From Locusta migratoria (taxonomy: Eukaryota > Arthropoda > Insecta > Orthoptera > Acrididae), in assembly GCA_026315105.1 (NCBI GenBank), contig CM048744.1, forward strand, positions 353,525,168-353,589,167: DNA of 64,000 bases, read 5' to 3'. This document shows, one piece after another, positions 44,872 to 55,839 of this stretch. The first letter of the stretch is position 1. Every line of letters starts with the position of its first letter. Position numbers and translations under genes: made by a program. The notes beneath the pieces are model-generated. The model saw nothing but the letters and a program-made list of their open reading frames with translations, did no database searches and was not told the origin of the DNA.

Positions 44872-45131
44872 TTACAAGCTAGTTTTCAGCTTATTAGGCC
44901 ATGATCAGGTAAACTGTTGACAGGCGTTGACAAAGACACTGTTGCTTAGTTTCTCAAAGATGGTAAACATCTTTACCACTGTTGACAGGCGTTGACAAAG
45001 ACACTGTTGCTTAGGCTCTCAAAGATGGTAAACATCTTTACCACCTTTGAGAACCTAAGCAATAGTGTCTTTGACAATGCCTGTCACAGTTTACCTGATC
45101 ATGGCCTAGTAAGCCAAAAACTAATTTGTAA
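44872..45131. repeat. Palindrome with a 65-bp duplication and outward hammerhead-like cores
   Basis: Left arm carries, on the minus strand, CCTGATCATGGCCTAATAAG then C and an AAA-containing box (44882-44908). The right arm carries CCTGATCATGGCCTAGTAAG-CC-AAAA on the plus strand (45094-45118). Between them the block starting ACTGTTGACAGGCGTTGACA is present twice in tandem (44913-44977, 44978-45042) and once inverted (about 45043-45093). The centre is GGTAAA-CATC-TTTACC. Confidence 0.85.
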
Positions 45132-46763
45132 ATAAACAAAACATTAGTAGAACAGAAACAGTTTGTTTGTTTTCAACCTTAAATAATTGAAACTAGTGCA
45201 TTTAACACATTAGCTTACCATACCAGTTTCCATACAGCTACATGGTGACCTAACATTTGTTACTCTGTTTGTAAAAGAGCATCATTTGTAATTCTGATGG
45301 TTTAATGATAAATGCTATTAAACAATTACGCTATTTAAGTTGAGACATGTACTTTATTCAAGAAATTTGTTTCAAAGGTTCTGTGCTCCAGATAAATATT
45401 TTTAACTACACAGACCTTTAAATATATACTGAGATACTTGAAGAATTTTCTCTGTAAGTTACTTCATCTTCTACCTCCCTAACAGATGAAACCATTTCAA
45501 CCATTGCTGCAGCAGTCTTCATCAGGAAGAGTACAACAGCAAAAATGGTCAAAATGTGAAAGTGACATGGTGGTGGAATTTTGTGATTTAGGGTTGCATC
45601 TTGTTAACTGAGGAGTTACACTATATACCTTTCTTATAGTTATGAAGATACTGTTACTAAATTACAAGAAACATTTTAATATTCCCTCACATCTCAGATG
45701 CTTCATTTAAGATTCCTGTATTCCAAGCTTTAACACAAGTTGAATATGGTACACTAGAATTCAGAATTGCATCATAACTCTATAAACTCTGAGTACTAAG
45801 CAGGTTTATTTTCTGAATTTCAATACAGAACTCAGTTTGTAAGTGGCACAACATAAATTAATAATGTGAGAGGTAACAGGAGAAAACTAATCTATATCTA
45901 TAAATGTGAATGTCTGTTCAGTGTACGCTTATCACGTCCGAACAACAAGATGCAGAGACTTAAATATTTGTACAGTTACTAATTTATACCTGAGAAAGGT
46001 TTTAAGCACAGTTTTATAGTGACCTGATAGATATTTAGTAATTTGAAGAATATAACGTGAAATGCGAAACAATAATTACTCTTTTAAAATGGTTTTATTG
46101 GTTGCATTATTGCTTGAGAGTAGACACTATGACCACAGCCTAGATTGGGAAGTATTGTATCTCTTCATTTTGTTATTGTTAAGAAGGTTAAAAAGAAGCA
46201 AGGGTAGTCCTTGGGGGGCATAATACAACAAAACACAGACATTTGTCACTTCATCTCTAATTGTAAAACAGGAGAAAACTAATCACTATCAATAGAGATC
46301 ATGCTTGGGAGTGCACAGAAACTTATGCATCATATGTATGTCTATTTTTTTGTTTTATTGTTAATATTTATTTATTTTATTTTAAGGATAGAATGATTGA
46401 TTGTCTTATACAAATTTAATAGCTACCCTAACAGTATGTTATACCCACATGATTATACTTTGTGTTGGACATCTTCCATGTACTTCACAGTGGATCAGAG
46501 TATAGATTTAAATGTATTTGTGTTTCTACCTTCTCAACAATCTGTTAACATGTAAATTCATTGAAAATGCCAGAAATGAGTGTGATGATTTAAAAAAACT
46601 ATTACATTTTAAAGAATGGAGAAACTGGGGGTAATAAAAAGGAAAAAATTCCATACTGAATATAATCAGTGGGTTTTGATTTGCGGAAATAAGGTGTCCT
46701 CATTTGTGTGTCGTTGGGGTGTTGTAAATTTGAAAAGCTTGTATTAATAAAGTGTGAGAGAGG

Positions 46764-46765
<2 letters not shown>
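45132..46765. other. AT-rich DNA, nothing recognised
   Basis: No ORF or element ends. A 'cttcatcagg' word at about 45517 recalls half of the hammerhead-like core, but no partner box is clear. Confidence 0.45.

Positions 46766-46818
<53 letters not shown>
46766..46818. repeat. (CA)n microsatellite
   Basis: About 26 CA units. Confidence 0.97.
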
Positions 46819-46819
<1 letters not shown>

Positions 46820-47093
46820 TTTGATCAGAGATGACACTTGTATATTTTTCTTATAAACTGTTTCACTTTTGATATACAGTAGAATTTGCAGTTCATGTTA
46901 TGACACTCATTGCAACAACCAGCAACTTTGTCATTAACTTATGAAAAGCTAATCTGTCAGATTATCATTTTGCTTGAACTGCACCACCATGAAAATAAAA
47001 AGATAGCTTCTGGCCAAATTAGGTTTCCTAGAGTTTTATCCAACTTTTACATTTAAATCATCCAATCCTCTTTAGCTTTACTCTTGAACCCAG

Positions 47094-47268
47094 GCACTGC
47101 TAGCATGCCGAGTGTTTCAGCTGGACTTGCTTGCCAGGAAACCGTGTGGGCTGGTGTCCACCAACACTGCTGCGGCATGCCATGTCTTCCTGGTCCAGGG
47201 ACCACCCTGCCCGATACTTTGGAACTCCTCCTAATTTTGTTGGTGATGAGCAAGACTCAAAGGACATG
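47094..47268 (+). other. Exon-like GC-rich block of unknown identity
   Basis: Preceded by a pyrimidine-rich stretch and CAG (47091-47093) and followed by a strong donor (ATG|GTAAGT, 47269 onward). GC content is clearly above the flanks. One plus frame is open throughout (TASMPSVSAGLACQETVWAG, ending ...SKTQRT), and the minus strand is also open. No domain recognised. Downstream (47320-47420) is 'gacgttaaaccctaagcttcc' followed by ATA repeats, which resembles a SINE/LINE 3' tail, so the block could instead be the body of a retroposon. Confidence 0.3.
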
Positions 47269-47814
47269 GTAAGTTTTATAACAATTTATAAGTTACACTT
47301 TGTTGTAACCGTCTCTAATGACAGCACTGTCGAAGAGACGTTAAACCCTAAGCTTCCTTCCTTTGTAGTAAATGTGAAATGTACAACAGCTTCGCTGTAA
47401 TAAAATAATAATAATAATCTTAATATATATAAAAATTGAGGTGTTTGTGCATGTATTTCACTCTGCAGCCAAAACTACAAATCACAAACAAATAGTGTTT
47501 GTATGTGGTAGTAGGTATCAGTCACTCATTGTGCACCATTGATGGTAGAGGGTTGATAATGACAAAGGGGTGGAAGATATGGCAGTTGAAAGTTACCAAC
47601 TTTTATGAAATTCTATGTGTGGTTGCCAATAATTTGCTCTTCAGCTAAAAGTACATAATGGAGACAAACGATCTCTCAGTGTTGTTGTAGTACAAAGTCT
47701 CCCGTTGTACACCATAGCAGATCCATGTCAATACTATAAGAGGGTGCAAGATATAGTGGTTGAAATCTGTCACCTTATATAAAATTTGGACTGAAGACCA
47801 GTGATGACTTTTGA

Positions 47815-48170
47815 CACTGAAATTTTCAGGCAGATTAAAATTGAGAGTGAAAGTTTCATTCTGAAAACATCCCTCAGTCTGTGGTTAAGCCATGTCTCCA
47901 CCTTATACTTTCTTCCAGGAGTGCTAGTTCTGCAAGTTCGCAGGAGAACTTCTGTGGACTTTGGGAAGTAGGAGGCGAGGTACTGGCAGAAGTAAAGTTG
48001 TGAGGACAGACCGTGAGTCATGTCAGCATAGCTCAGTGGTAGAATACTTCCATGCAAAAAGAAAAGGTCCCAAGTTCGAGTCCCGGTTCCGACACACAAT
48101 TTTAATCTGCCAGGAAGTTTCATGTCAGCGCACACTTTGCTGCAGAGTGAAAGTTTCATTCTACTTTTGA
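47815..48170 (+). repeat. tRNA-derived SINE (orthopteran type)
   Basis: tRNA-like head at 48022-48092: CATAGCTCAGTGGTAGAATA (A box) and AAGTTCGAGTCCCGGT (B box). It is followed by 'cacacaattttaatctgcca', 'ggaagtttcatgtcagcgca' and 'tgcagagtgaaagtttcatt'. Upstream are blocks 'gaaaacatccctcagtctgt', 'ttcttccaggagtgctagtt' and 'gaggtactggcagaagtaaa' that I know as part of the same repeat. The words 'ggcagattaaaattg' (47828) and 'caattttaatctgcc' (48097) are inverse, and 'gagtgaaagtttcattct' occurs at both ends. Confidence 0.85.
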
Positions 48171-48855
48171 CACTACAGTAGCAAAGAGGTTATAAACAGC
48201 AAAATGTAATGCTCATTCTTCAGTTGTTTTTCTGAAACAAGCATATGAATAAAGAAAAATAAGTGCCTTTTGCTGTTTGAAAAGTAAAACTACCAAGAAA
48301 GCTGCCAAAGCATAAGAAAGAAATTTCGCTTTTGCAATCCATCTCTAAAAGACAGAAAATGGGACTGAAAAGTGAATCTACGGACAATACAAACTTGAAA
48401 TTTCTTGATCTTGCCTTACACGGTAGGCATCAGTGATTTTTTGATATTCCCATCCATAAGGGGGTGAAACAGGAGATGAATGGTTTTTTGAAAATACATT
48501 GCTATTAAGGCAATTTTGATGCAAGAAATACAAAACTTCAGATTTAGATTTTTAATTAGAATTTTAAAAACATGAAATTCAACAATGAAGCAGATGAAAT
48601 AAGGGAAATAAGACTATATTAATGCTAGAAATGAAAAAAAAAATTTGATTTGGAACCATGGTTAGAATTTTTAAAAAGTGTTTTGAGATGTTTTGATTTC
48701 TGCCATCAGTGGTGCAATAGGAGTTGGCAAGTTGTATCAAAATACTTGATTAGGAAAGAATTTTAAAGATAAGTCTCTGAAAATTTATATTTAGAAGTAG
48801 ATACAACCAATGCAAACCATCCAGTCTACGTGTGCGAAGCAGCAGGAATTAAGTT
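48171..48855. other. AT-rich DNA, nothing recognised
   Basis: No coding potential or element ends seen. Confidence 0.5.
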
Positions 48856-48859
48856 AGTG

Positions 48860-48862
48860 ATG

Positions 48863-48898
<36 letters not shown>
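48860..48898. repeat. (ATA)n microsatellite
   Basis: About 12 trinucleotide units. Confidence 0.95.
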
Positions 48899-48939
48899 TG
48901 TCAAGTACCAAAATATGTATTCATTGCAGTTATGTGTCT

Positions 48940-49345
48940 GATATTTCTTGTGAAGTAGTTCAAAATGAATGGAAAGACAGTTAGAATCAACCTAGGGAAA
49001 TAGATCACTTTGGTTTCCAGAGAAATGTAGGCACATGAAAGAATACAGATTTTCCATTTTTCTTAGAAGTTAGGTCAGAAAAAAATGACAAACCTATCCT
49101 TCTAGCAATTGTAGATGCAGATAAAGCTTTTTAACAATATTGAATGAAATTTTTTCAGAGAGAAAATATAGGGAGAGAAACTTGCATAAAAAGCAAACTG
49201 TTCTCCTAATGGAACGAAGACGTTCAGGAGGACATGAGGCAGAATCATTCCTCTGATATTCAATCTATGCAAGAAGTAAGCTGTTCAGATGGACAGAATA
49301 AAAATTTGGACATTTGCAGATGACATTGTAAGTCTCGTAACAGAC
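48940..49345 (+). pseudogene. LINE reverse-transcriptase relic
   Basis: Plus-strand blocks, with frameshifts: DADKAF-NIE-NF near 49115-49155 (compare 'DFEKAFDRV-W'), G--R-IPLIFNLC (compare 'G-RQGCPLSP-LFNLY') at about 49235-49275, and FADDIVSLVTDS at about 49315-49350. These are the order and spacing of RT motifs of an R1/RTE-like LINE. Strongly decayed. Confidence 0.5.
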
Positions 49346-49424
49346 AGCAGAGGACTTCAAAGATCAGTTAAATTGAATGAAAACTGACTTGAAAAGAGAT
49401 TATAAGGATGGATATCCAGAAAAG

Positions 49425-50573
49425 TACGGTATTTGCATGAATGTAATGGGCACTTTTTATCCCGTACGAAATACTAAAAATTGGGGTGCATATAAGATTC
49501 GATGGTACATTAGATTTGAGTACAAATGTGAATCGTTTAATGGTATTTATTACACAATGTTATCTGAAATAGCAAAACATTTATTAAACTATCAAGAAAA
49601 TACAGGTATAGTATCTGTGAATCAAAGAAAGGAAGATGTAAATCGGGTATGAGGTTATCGAGTTAAAAGGACTCATATATATTTCCAGTTCTGAATTGCG
49701 TTTGGAGGCATCAGAACAAAATCCATTGACTGCTACAATAAGAAATTTTCTTTTTATTTGCTTCAAATGGAATTTGTTTTTCTTTTTATGTGCATGTTGA
49801 AATATAGGTACTCTCCTATACATTACAACACATTGTACATCTCAACCTCGTTTCATTATTGTTTGCCTACTTCAGTACTTCACATTGTGTTTGCATTATG
49901 TAGTCACAAAATAGAAGGCAAGCAGAGAAGAATATTATATGAAGCTACTTTCAATCGTAAAGTACGCCTAATTCCTTATGCTGAAAAATATGGTACAGAA
50001 GGGCAGGAAGAGAGTTCAACGTAGATATTCTCTGGACCTCACAAAGGTAAACATCCTGAGGTTGAAGTAAATGTTTTGGAATTCATCCGAGATAGGAAGA
50101 AGAATGGGCAACCTGTGACATCATAACAATAAAAAAGCTAAAGATGTGTCTACAGCTCTTCGTATACTGAAGCAAGAGTTTAAGGCTAATTGGGAGAGGG
50201 GTTGATCGCTTTATGAAACGAGTGGTCTTATCTCTGTGTTGCCGTACAACAATATGCCAAAAGCTTCCTCAGGATTTTGAGAATAGACTTCAGGTACATC
50301 AGTGGTATGTTATCAAACTTAGGAGGGATAATAATTTTTCGTGGGCCCTGTAGGCAATGCTGGTGAGCTTCCAGTTTGGTTTGATATGCCATGTAATTAT
50401 ACAGGTGATAAGAATTTATAAAAGAAGTTATCGTCAAAACATCTGGGTGTGTAAAACGGCACATAACAGTTATGCTGGCAACCACAGCACTGTTTTAATT
50501 TTCAAGCAAAAAACAAGCCCCAAGAGTTCAAAAAATAAAAAGCTGTTCTTCCCTGAAAACATCATTGTTCATA

Positions 50574-50590
<17 letters not shown>
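49425..50590 (+). pseudogene. pogo-like (CENP-B HTH) transposase relic
   Basis: Starts with a non-coding 'ggtatttgcatgaatgtaat' segment that may be its terminus. Plus-strand coding blocks: KQRRILYEATFNRKVRLIPYAEKYG (shown here in two parts: KQRRILYEATFNR and LIPYAEKYG, 49917-49990), FSGPHKGKHPEVEV and FIRDRKKNGQPV (50030-50120), then WERG-DRFMKR and RRTTICQKLPQDFE-like blocks (50195-50285), then ELPVWFDMPCNYTGDK (50370-50415; compare 'DETPVWFDMPSNYT'). The order matches pogo/Tigger transposases, with the catalytic domain starting at the last block. Many frameshifts. The (GA)n run at 50577 ends it. Confidence 0.75.

Positions 50591-50634
<44 letters not shown>
50577..50634. repeat. (GA)n microsatellite
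   Basis: About 28 GA units, abutting the pogo-like relic. Confidence 0.97.
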
Positions 50635-50638
<4 letters not shown>

Positions 50639-51499
50639 AGGTAAGGAGGAGACTGCAGCTCGTAATTACTGAATAAAAACAACACGTAACAGTAATTAAC
50701 AGTAACTGAAAGTTTGATGCTTGACTGGCTCCAAATCGTGAGGAGGCCAACAGTTGTCTTGACTCTGCATGTTACGGGCTCGGGATAAGGATTGTGGAAG
50801 GTATGATGTGAGCCATCACCTTGTTTTGTTGCAGTCTGGTGACCTCTTCTGGATCTTCACTTCTGTTTGAATGGTTGGGCTGCCTGAGAAACTATTCAAA
50901 CATTACCTTGGCTCACACAGGGTAACAAGACAGCTATCTGACATGAAGTCAAAGATTGTGACCCTGACACAATACAGTGGGAGGTTAGGGACACAATACA
51001 TGTCTTGCGAATGAAGCCACACAGAGATCCCATAGATCAGGAAAAGTTTGAAGTTCCAGTACGTCTCGACAGGGTTAAAGGCAATAAAAGTGGTAATGCC
51101 AGTATAATTTTGGTGAGGACAACCGCCAAAACGAGCACCAGCCATTGGGACCTGCTGTTTCCAGGGCCGACAACTTGCTTCCACAGTGGGAAGGATAGAA
51201 CAATGTTACTAATGAGGTGGTAAAAGACAGCAACATTGTGGTTTAGTTGATAAAGTTTTGAAAACTGAAGAAAAGGGTCCTGGGGTCTGTACATTTCATT
51301 TTGAATTTACATTTCTCGTACTTTCGAGATGTATTGAGAAATACTGTTTGAGAAGTTTCTGTGCATGTATATATACTGTATAAACCTCTTGCCAGAGTCA
51401 GTTTATTCTGTGCTCTGACAAGTGCCGAATAAATAATCTCTGTGCTGTTTCAGCCTTTCCTGGTGAAAGGTTCATGGGAGTTACATTGGATGGTATTGT
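50635..51499. other. Unassigned DNA, possible LTR-like piece
   Basis: 51355-51450 contains 'tatatatactgtataaacctc' and 'ccgaataaataatctctgtgctg', a TATA-then-AATAAA order seen in LTRs. I find no second copy or ORF, so I leave it open. Confidence 0.3.
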
Positions 51500-51501
51500 A
51501 A

Positions 51502-51812
51502 TACTCGCATAATATTTCAGCGAGGCAGCTGCTCGCCATCTTAAGGTGCTACTGACGTCGTTTCTGCTCTGCTAGCCAATATATGTGCTGGCTTGTTACC
51601 AAGGTGCAGGCACTTGCACTGGTGTGACATCATCATAGACCAAAGCGTCAACAGTGTAATGTTTACAATGACGCCACACCAGCACCGGTGCCTGCGCCTT
51701 GGCAAAAAGCCAGCATATATATAGGCCAGCAGAGCAGCAACGACGACAGTAACACCTGAAGATGGCGAGCAGCTGTCTCGCTGAAATATTATGCGAGTAT
51801 TACATACCATCC
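51502..51812. repeat. Head-to-head palindrome with hammerhead-like cores
   Basis: Left arm 51502-51655 and right arm about 51660-51812 are inverted copies (for example GTAATACTCGCATAATATTT at 51508 and its inverse at 51785-51804). The right arm core is CTGAAGA at 51756-51762, a stem of GGCGAGC pairing with GCTCGCC-like sequence, and GAAA at 51783-51786. The left core on the minus strand is more decayed (CTTAAGA). 'tatatatagg' and 'ggtgcctgcgccttgg' blocks are also mirrored. Confidence 0.85.
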
Positions 51813-52239
51813 GACATAACTCCGGTGAAGCTCTGAGTTTCAACCAGTGTTTGCTAAACAATCTGCTATATTCTACTACACAGCAGAATGATAATATCTT
51901 TCAACTAGTGCCATATTTTCTCCTCATCTGGCAGCATCAGTAAAATTTTCAAGTTATCATGGACAAATAGTACATTGTTTTTTCCTTCCCCCGCCCCCTA
52001 CAAGTTTTTTCATCAGTATGCCCACCAAAGATCATAAAAATTACCACAATTTTTAATAATAGTATTTTTACTACAAACTAGAATGATTTACATGTTTTCA
52101 TTTCTGCAAACCATTTAATAACTTTAACAAAACATATTTTTTTTTTTTTTTTTTCCTGTTGATGCTTCTTTCAGTGAGTCATGTGACTCGTGTGAAAGTA
52201 ATATCTCCTTTATAGAACAACTCCTAACACTTTGCTTGA

Positions 52240-52480
52240 TAATTTTGAGCCCAAGGACATAGCATTGCAAAAGCTCCAGTTTAGAAGTGCCAGTGTTCTC
52301 AACTCTAGTGGTCTGTGGAGCTTCAGCTTGGTGTTTACACTGTCAAATAGAAGCAATATAATCATTGGGATACACTATGTGTTGAGATTCATTGCAATTT
52401 AACTCATTGTAAAATTTCTTTTGAAAATCAATATTCAAGCACTTTGAAACAATTGAAATATAACAAGTCCGCATTCGCAT
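52240..52480 (+). repeat. Dispersed repeat, copy 1
   Basis: Blocks 'gcttggtgtttacactgtcaaat', 'tgagattcattg' and 'tttcttttgaaaatcaat' occur in inverse orientation at 58880-59090, so two opposed copies of one repeat lie on either side of the Gypsy element. Identity of the repeat unknown. Confidence 0.6.
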
Positions 52481-52575
52481 AATTGCTCCAATGACGAACA
52501 CTTGATATATGTTGCAAGCATTCAAATCTCCTTGGAGTCAACTGTCTTTTCACCTGTGCAGGTAATATTTTAAAC

Positions 52576-52580
52576 CTTAA
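52576..52580. repeat. CTTAA target-site duplication, left
   Basis: Matches CTTAA at 57544-57548 just outside the opposite LTR. Confidence 0.85.
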
Positions 52581-52789
52581 TCTTATGACTACTAACACTA
52601 TTACACAATATATATGTTCGATAGCACACACAGTACGCAACTGAGGCGAGGTCTCGGCTGTCCCCATGCCTCTCTCAAATGCCGCGCGGCCGGCAGAGTG
52701 CAGCACGGTAGTGCCGCCAGCGCCGCACAGTGTCCAGTTCTGGTAACGGGCGGCGCGCCGTCTAAGCACACGCGCCGCGCGTTACAACA
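52581..52789 (-). repeat. Gypsy 3' LTR
   Basis: 209 bp. Its outer end reads ATAAGA on the minus strand, where the 5' LTR has ATAACA, a single mismatch. Adjoins CTTAA. Confidence 0.93.
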
Positions 52790-53122
52790 TTCCTCCCCCT
52801 TTACGGTGTAATGTCCAGGGGTGCCAACCGCACCCAGGCCACGTCCATGGGTGAGGCCTCGTCCATCTCTGGCTGCCAGTGTCAGGCTGGTACTACCCCA
52901 TAGGGCTGATAATGTCCTGTTCATCTGTGCCAGGAGTGGCTGGTACCTCTGTGTATGTTGCTCGCGATGACCGGAGATGAGGGCGCACCGTCTGATCCCA
53001 GAATTGGAGATAAAAAGGGAGCAGTTTCCTTACTCACAGGTTGAGTCATGGTCCTTTCTGGTGTCTGGATGTCCATAGCCTCAAAAGCGGTGGCTCCCTC
53101 CCCCCTGTCCAGTGCCGGATGC

Positions 53123-55360
53123 TCAGTGAGGGGAGCCGAAGGAGGAGGTGACCCATTGCTCAGGAATGTGGCTGCTGGGACTGGTGCCAGTGCCGGGAAA
53201 GGCGGCGTTACCGCCGACGGAGCTCGGGTGGACCCAGCACGCAACGCAGACGTCGGTCCCCCCGAAGATGTTGGCACGGAGCATGTCGGCATGTCCTCCC
53301 GGAGGAGGCGGGACTGGAGGAGGTGCCTGTGAATCTGCCAGGAGTGGCGGGCGCAACTGATCCCAGTGTCGACGAAGAGTGCCCATAGCAGTGTCCACAG
53401 TGCAAAGTCGACGGCCGAGACACGACTTCACCTTACCCGGCAGCCAACGAGGATGCCGGCCAAACCCGCGTGCCCGCACTAGCGGCCCCGGAATATACCG
53501 ACCTGATGGCCGTGGGGGCACACTCGGTGGCTGAGGCAACAACAAATGAAAGAGAGTGCGTGGTTGCCGGCCATGAAGCAGTTCCGCCGGGCTGCGTTCC
53601 CCCGCCGGAGTGAATCGATACGACATCAAGAAACGGATAATGGCATCATCCACAGAGCAAGAGGCCACATATTTGCGCATTTGAGTTTTAAACGTACGCA
53701 CAAACTGTTCCACTTTGCCATTAGACTGAGGATGAAACGGAGGGGCCGTAATATGGCGATTACCCAGACGAGCTCAAAAATCTCGAAAAACAGAAGTAGT
53801 GAAAGGTGTGCCATTATCTGAAACGAGTGTGCGTGGAAACCCCTCCAAAGCAAAAACCTTAGACAGTGACTGAATCGTTACTGCAGTGGACATGGTATGG
53901 CAACGAAAAATGTATGGAAAGTTGGAGTACGCATCTACGAGAAAAAAACAATAAGAGTTCAGGAAGGGGACTGCGTAATCTATGTGCACCCGGTCCCACG
54001 GCTGTCGGGGCTGCGGCCAAGAAGAGAGAGACACCCGAGGTGCCGCTTGCTGTAAAGCACACAACGAACACTTAGCCAACAGCCTCGTAATGTCCCCATC
54101 GATGCCTGGCCAAAACACATGCCGGCGAGCCAATGTTTTCGTGCGGGATACTCCCCAGTGTCCTTCATGAAGCATCTGAAGCACTTTGGAACGGAGATCC
54201 GCCGGAATCAGCACCCGCGAAGCCTGTCCGTCTATAGCCAAAAGGAGAACCCCGCCACATTCAGACAGGTGAAAACGGAAGGAATAATAGTTACGGAGGG
54301 GATCTGAAGCCCGACGTGGAGGGACGTCAGGCCAGCCCACTCGAATGTAGTGAAGGACGCGGCGCAGCACGGGATCTGACGACACCGCCTTGGCCAACAC
54401 TGGCGCCGTAATAGGAAAACCATTAACAGTAGCCTGAGCTTCCTCATCCAAATAAAAGCATAAAAGTTCTCGGTCAAAGTCAGGATCAGGCCCCGCTGGA
54501 AGGCGCGATAATGTGTGTGCGTTAGCATGCTGTGCCGTGGGACGGAAATGGATTTCATAATTATAACGGGAAAGAAAGAGGGCCCAACGTTGCAACCTAT
54601 GAGCTGCCTTGTCGGGGAGCGCTGCTGTAGGGTGAAATAGAGACACCAAGGGCTTATGGTCAGTAATAAGATGAAATTTGACCCCATGCAAATAAACATG
54701 AATTTTTTTCAAAGCAAAGACAATAGCTAATGCCTCCTTTTCAATTTGCGAGTACCGTTGCTGAGTTGCCGTCAACGTCTTAGAGGCATACGCAATGGGG
54801 CATTTCGACCCATCGGGATTCTTATGGGCCAAAACCGCTCCAATGCCATGTTGGGACGCATCAGTGGCCAGAACCAAATGTTGCCCGGGAACATACGCCG
54901 TCAAACAAGGTGCAGAAACCAGTAAGCACTTTAACATGCAAAACGCCTGTTCACATTCAGACGACCAGGCAAAGGGAACACCCTTGTGAAGCAGACAATG
55001 TAAAGGATGTGCTACCGAGGCAGCCCCCGGTAAAAAACGGTGGTAATAGGCAATTTTGTCCAAGAAGACCTGGACATCCTTAACAGATGTGGGACGCGGC
55101 AGGGACTGTACCGCGGCCACGCGATCTGGCAACGGGCGAACGCCTGCTGAAGACACCTCAAACCCCAAATAAGGAATAGAAGGTTGGAAAAAACGGGACT
55201 TTGCCAGGTTGCAGCGGAGACCAGCTGCTTGTAGGACAGAGAACAGCGCCCGCAGGTTTTGTAAATGCTCGTGTGGGGAGGCCCCAGTCACAACAATATC
55301 GTCTAAGTAGTTAACACAGCCCAGAACCGGATGGAGAAGCTGCTCTAAGTAGCGCTGAAA
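53123..55360 (-). pseudogene. Gypsy pol: RT C-terminus, RNase H, integrase (one stop)
   Basis: A single minus-strand frame open from about 55360 to 53123 apart from one TGA at 53774-53776. Order: reverse transcriptase YLDD (55298-55309), RNase H with LATDASQHGIGAVL (about 54855-54896) and ITDHKPLV (about 54640-54665), integrase zinc-binding domain (HEGHWGVSRTK... CSLC, about 54075-54170), catalytic core (HIDYAVPFLNSYCFFLVDAY, about 53935-53995; LVSDNGTPF near 53820; HPQSNGKVEQF near 53710), and a basic C-terminus with a GKVKSCLG block (about 53420). The C-terminal about 60 codons are Pro-rich and a frameshift near 53290 is likely. Confidence 0.9.
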
Positions 55361-55839
55361 AATACCGGGGCACTAGCAACCCCGAAAGGGAGTCGCTGAT
55401 ATTGGTACAACCCAAAGGGAGTGTTGACGACCAACAGACGTTTAGTGTCGTCGTCCAAAGGGAGCTGAAGATAGGCTTCCGCTAAATCAATGTGACAAAA
55501 AGAGTGGGAACCAGACAGTAAAGCAAGGAGTTCGTCTGTCCGCGGCATGGGGTATGAGTCAACCACAGACTGTGCATTGATGGTGACTTTAAAATCCCCA
55601 CATATACGTAAAGACCCCCCAGGCTTCTTTACAATAACCAGCGGCGTAGCCCATTCACTAGAAGAAATGGGAGTTAAAACCTGCAAGTCCTGTAGGCGAT
55701 CTAATTCCGTCTTAAGTTGATCGCGCAGGGCCACCGGCACCTGGCGCGCGCGAAAAAACTTAGGTCGCGCCGTCGGTAAAGCCCACAGCACAGCCCAAGC
55801 CCCCCGAAAACAAGGAAGAAAATTCCCGACAAAGAGCAT
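55345..55839 (-). pseudogene. Gypsy pol: RT N-terminal half
   Basis: Minus-strand frame with RT motifs PKFFRARQVPVALRDQLKTE, SSSEWATPLVIVKKPGGSLR (followed by ICGDF), FCHIDLAEAYLQL (first catalytic Asp) and PFGLYQYQRLPFGVASAP. The frame leaves the true one at a run of five T (minus strand, about 55357-55361), where one extra base would shift it; directly downstream the correct frame carries QRYLEQLLHPVLGC and the YLDD box. It is also offset from gag-protease near 55765. Confidence 0.9.

Noticed and set aside
48022..48092. Possible tRNA gene
   Set aside because: A and B boxes are present, but the acceptor stem does not pair and the segment sits inside a known SINE layout.
50357..50644. ORF ending in Arg-Glu repeats
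   Set aside because: The repeat is the (GA)n array; the first part is the decayed pogo-like transposase.
53546..53821. Plus-strand ORFs opposite Gypsy pol and gag (also 56198-56563, 56822-57349)
   Set aside because: GC-rich antisense shadows of the gag-pol frames.
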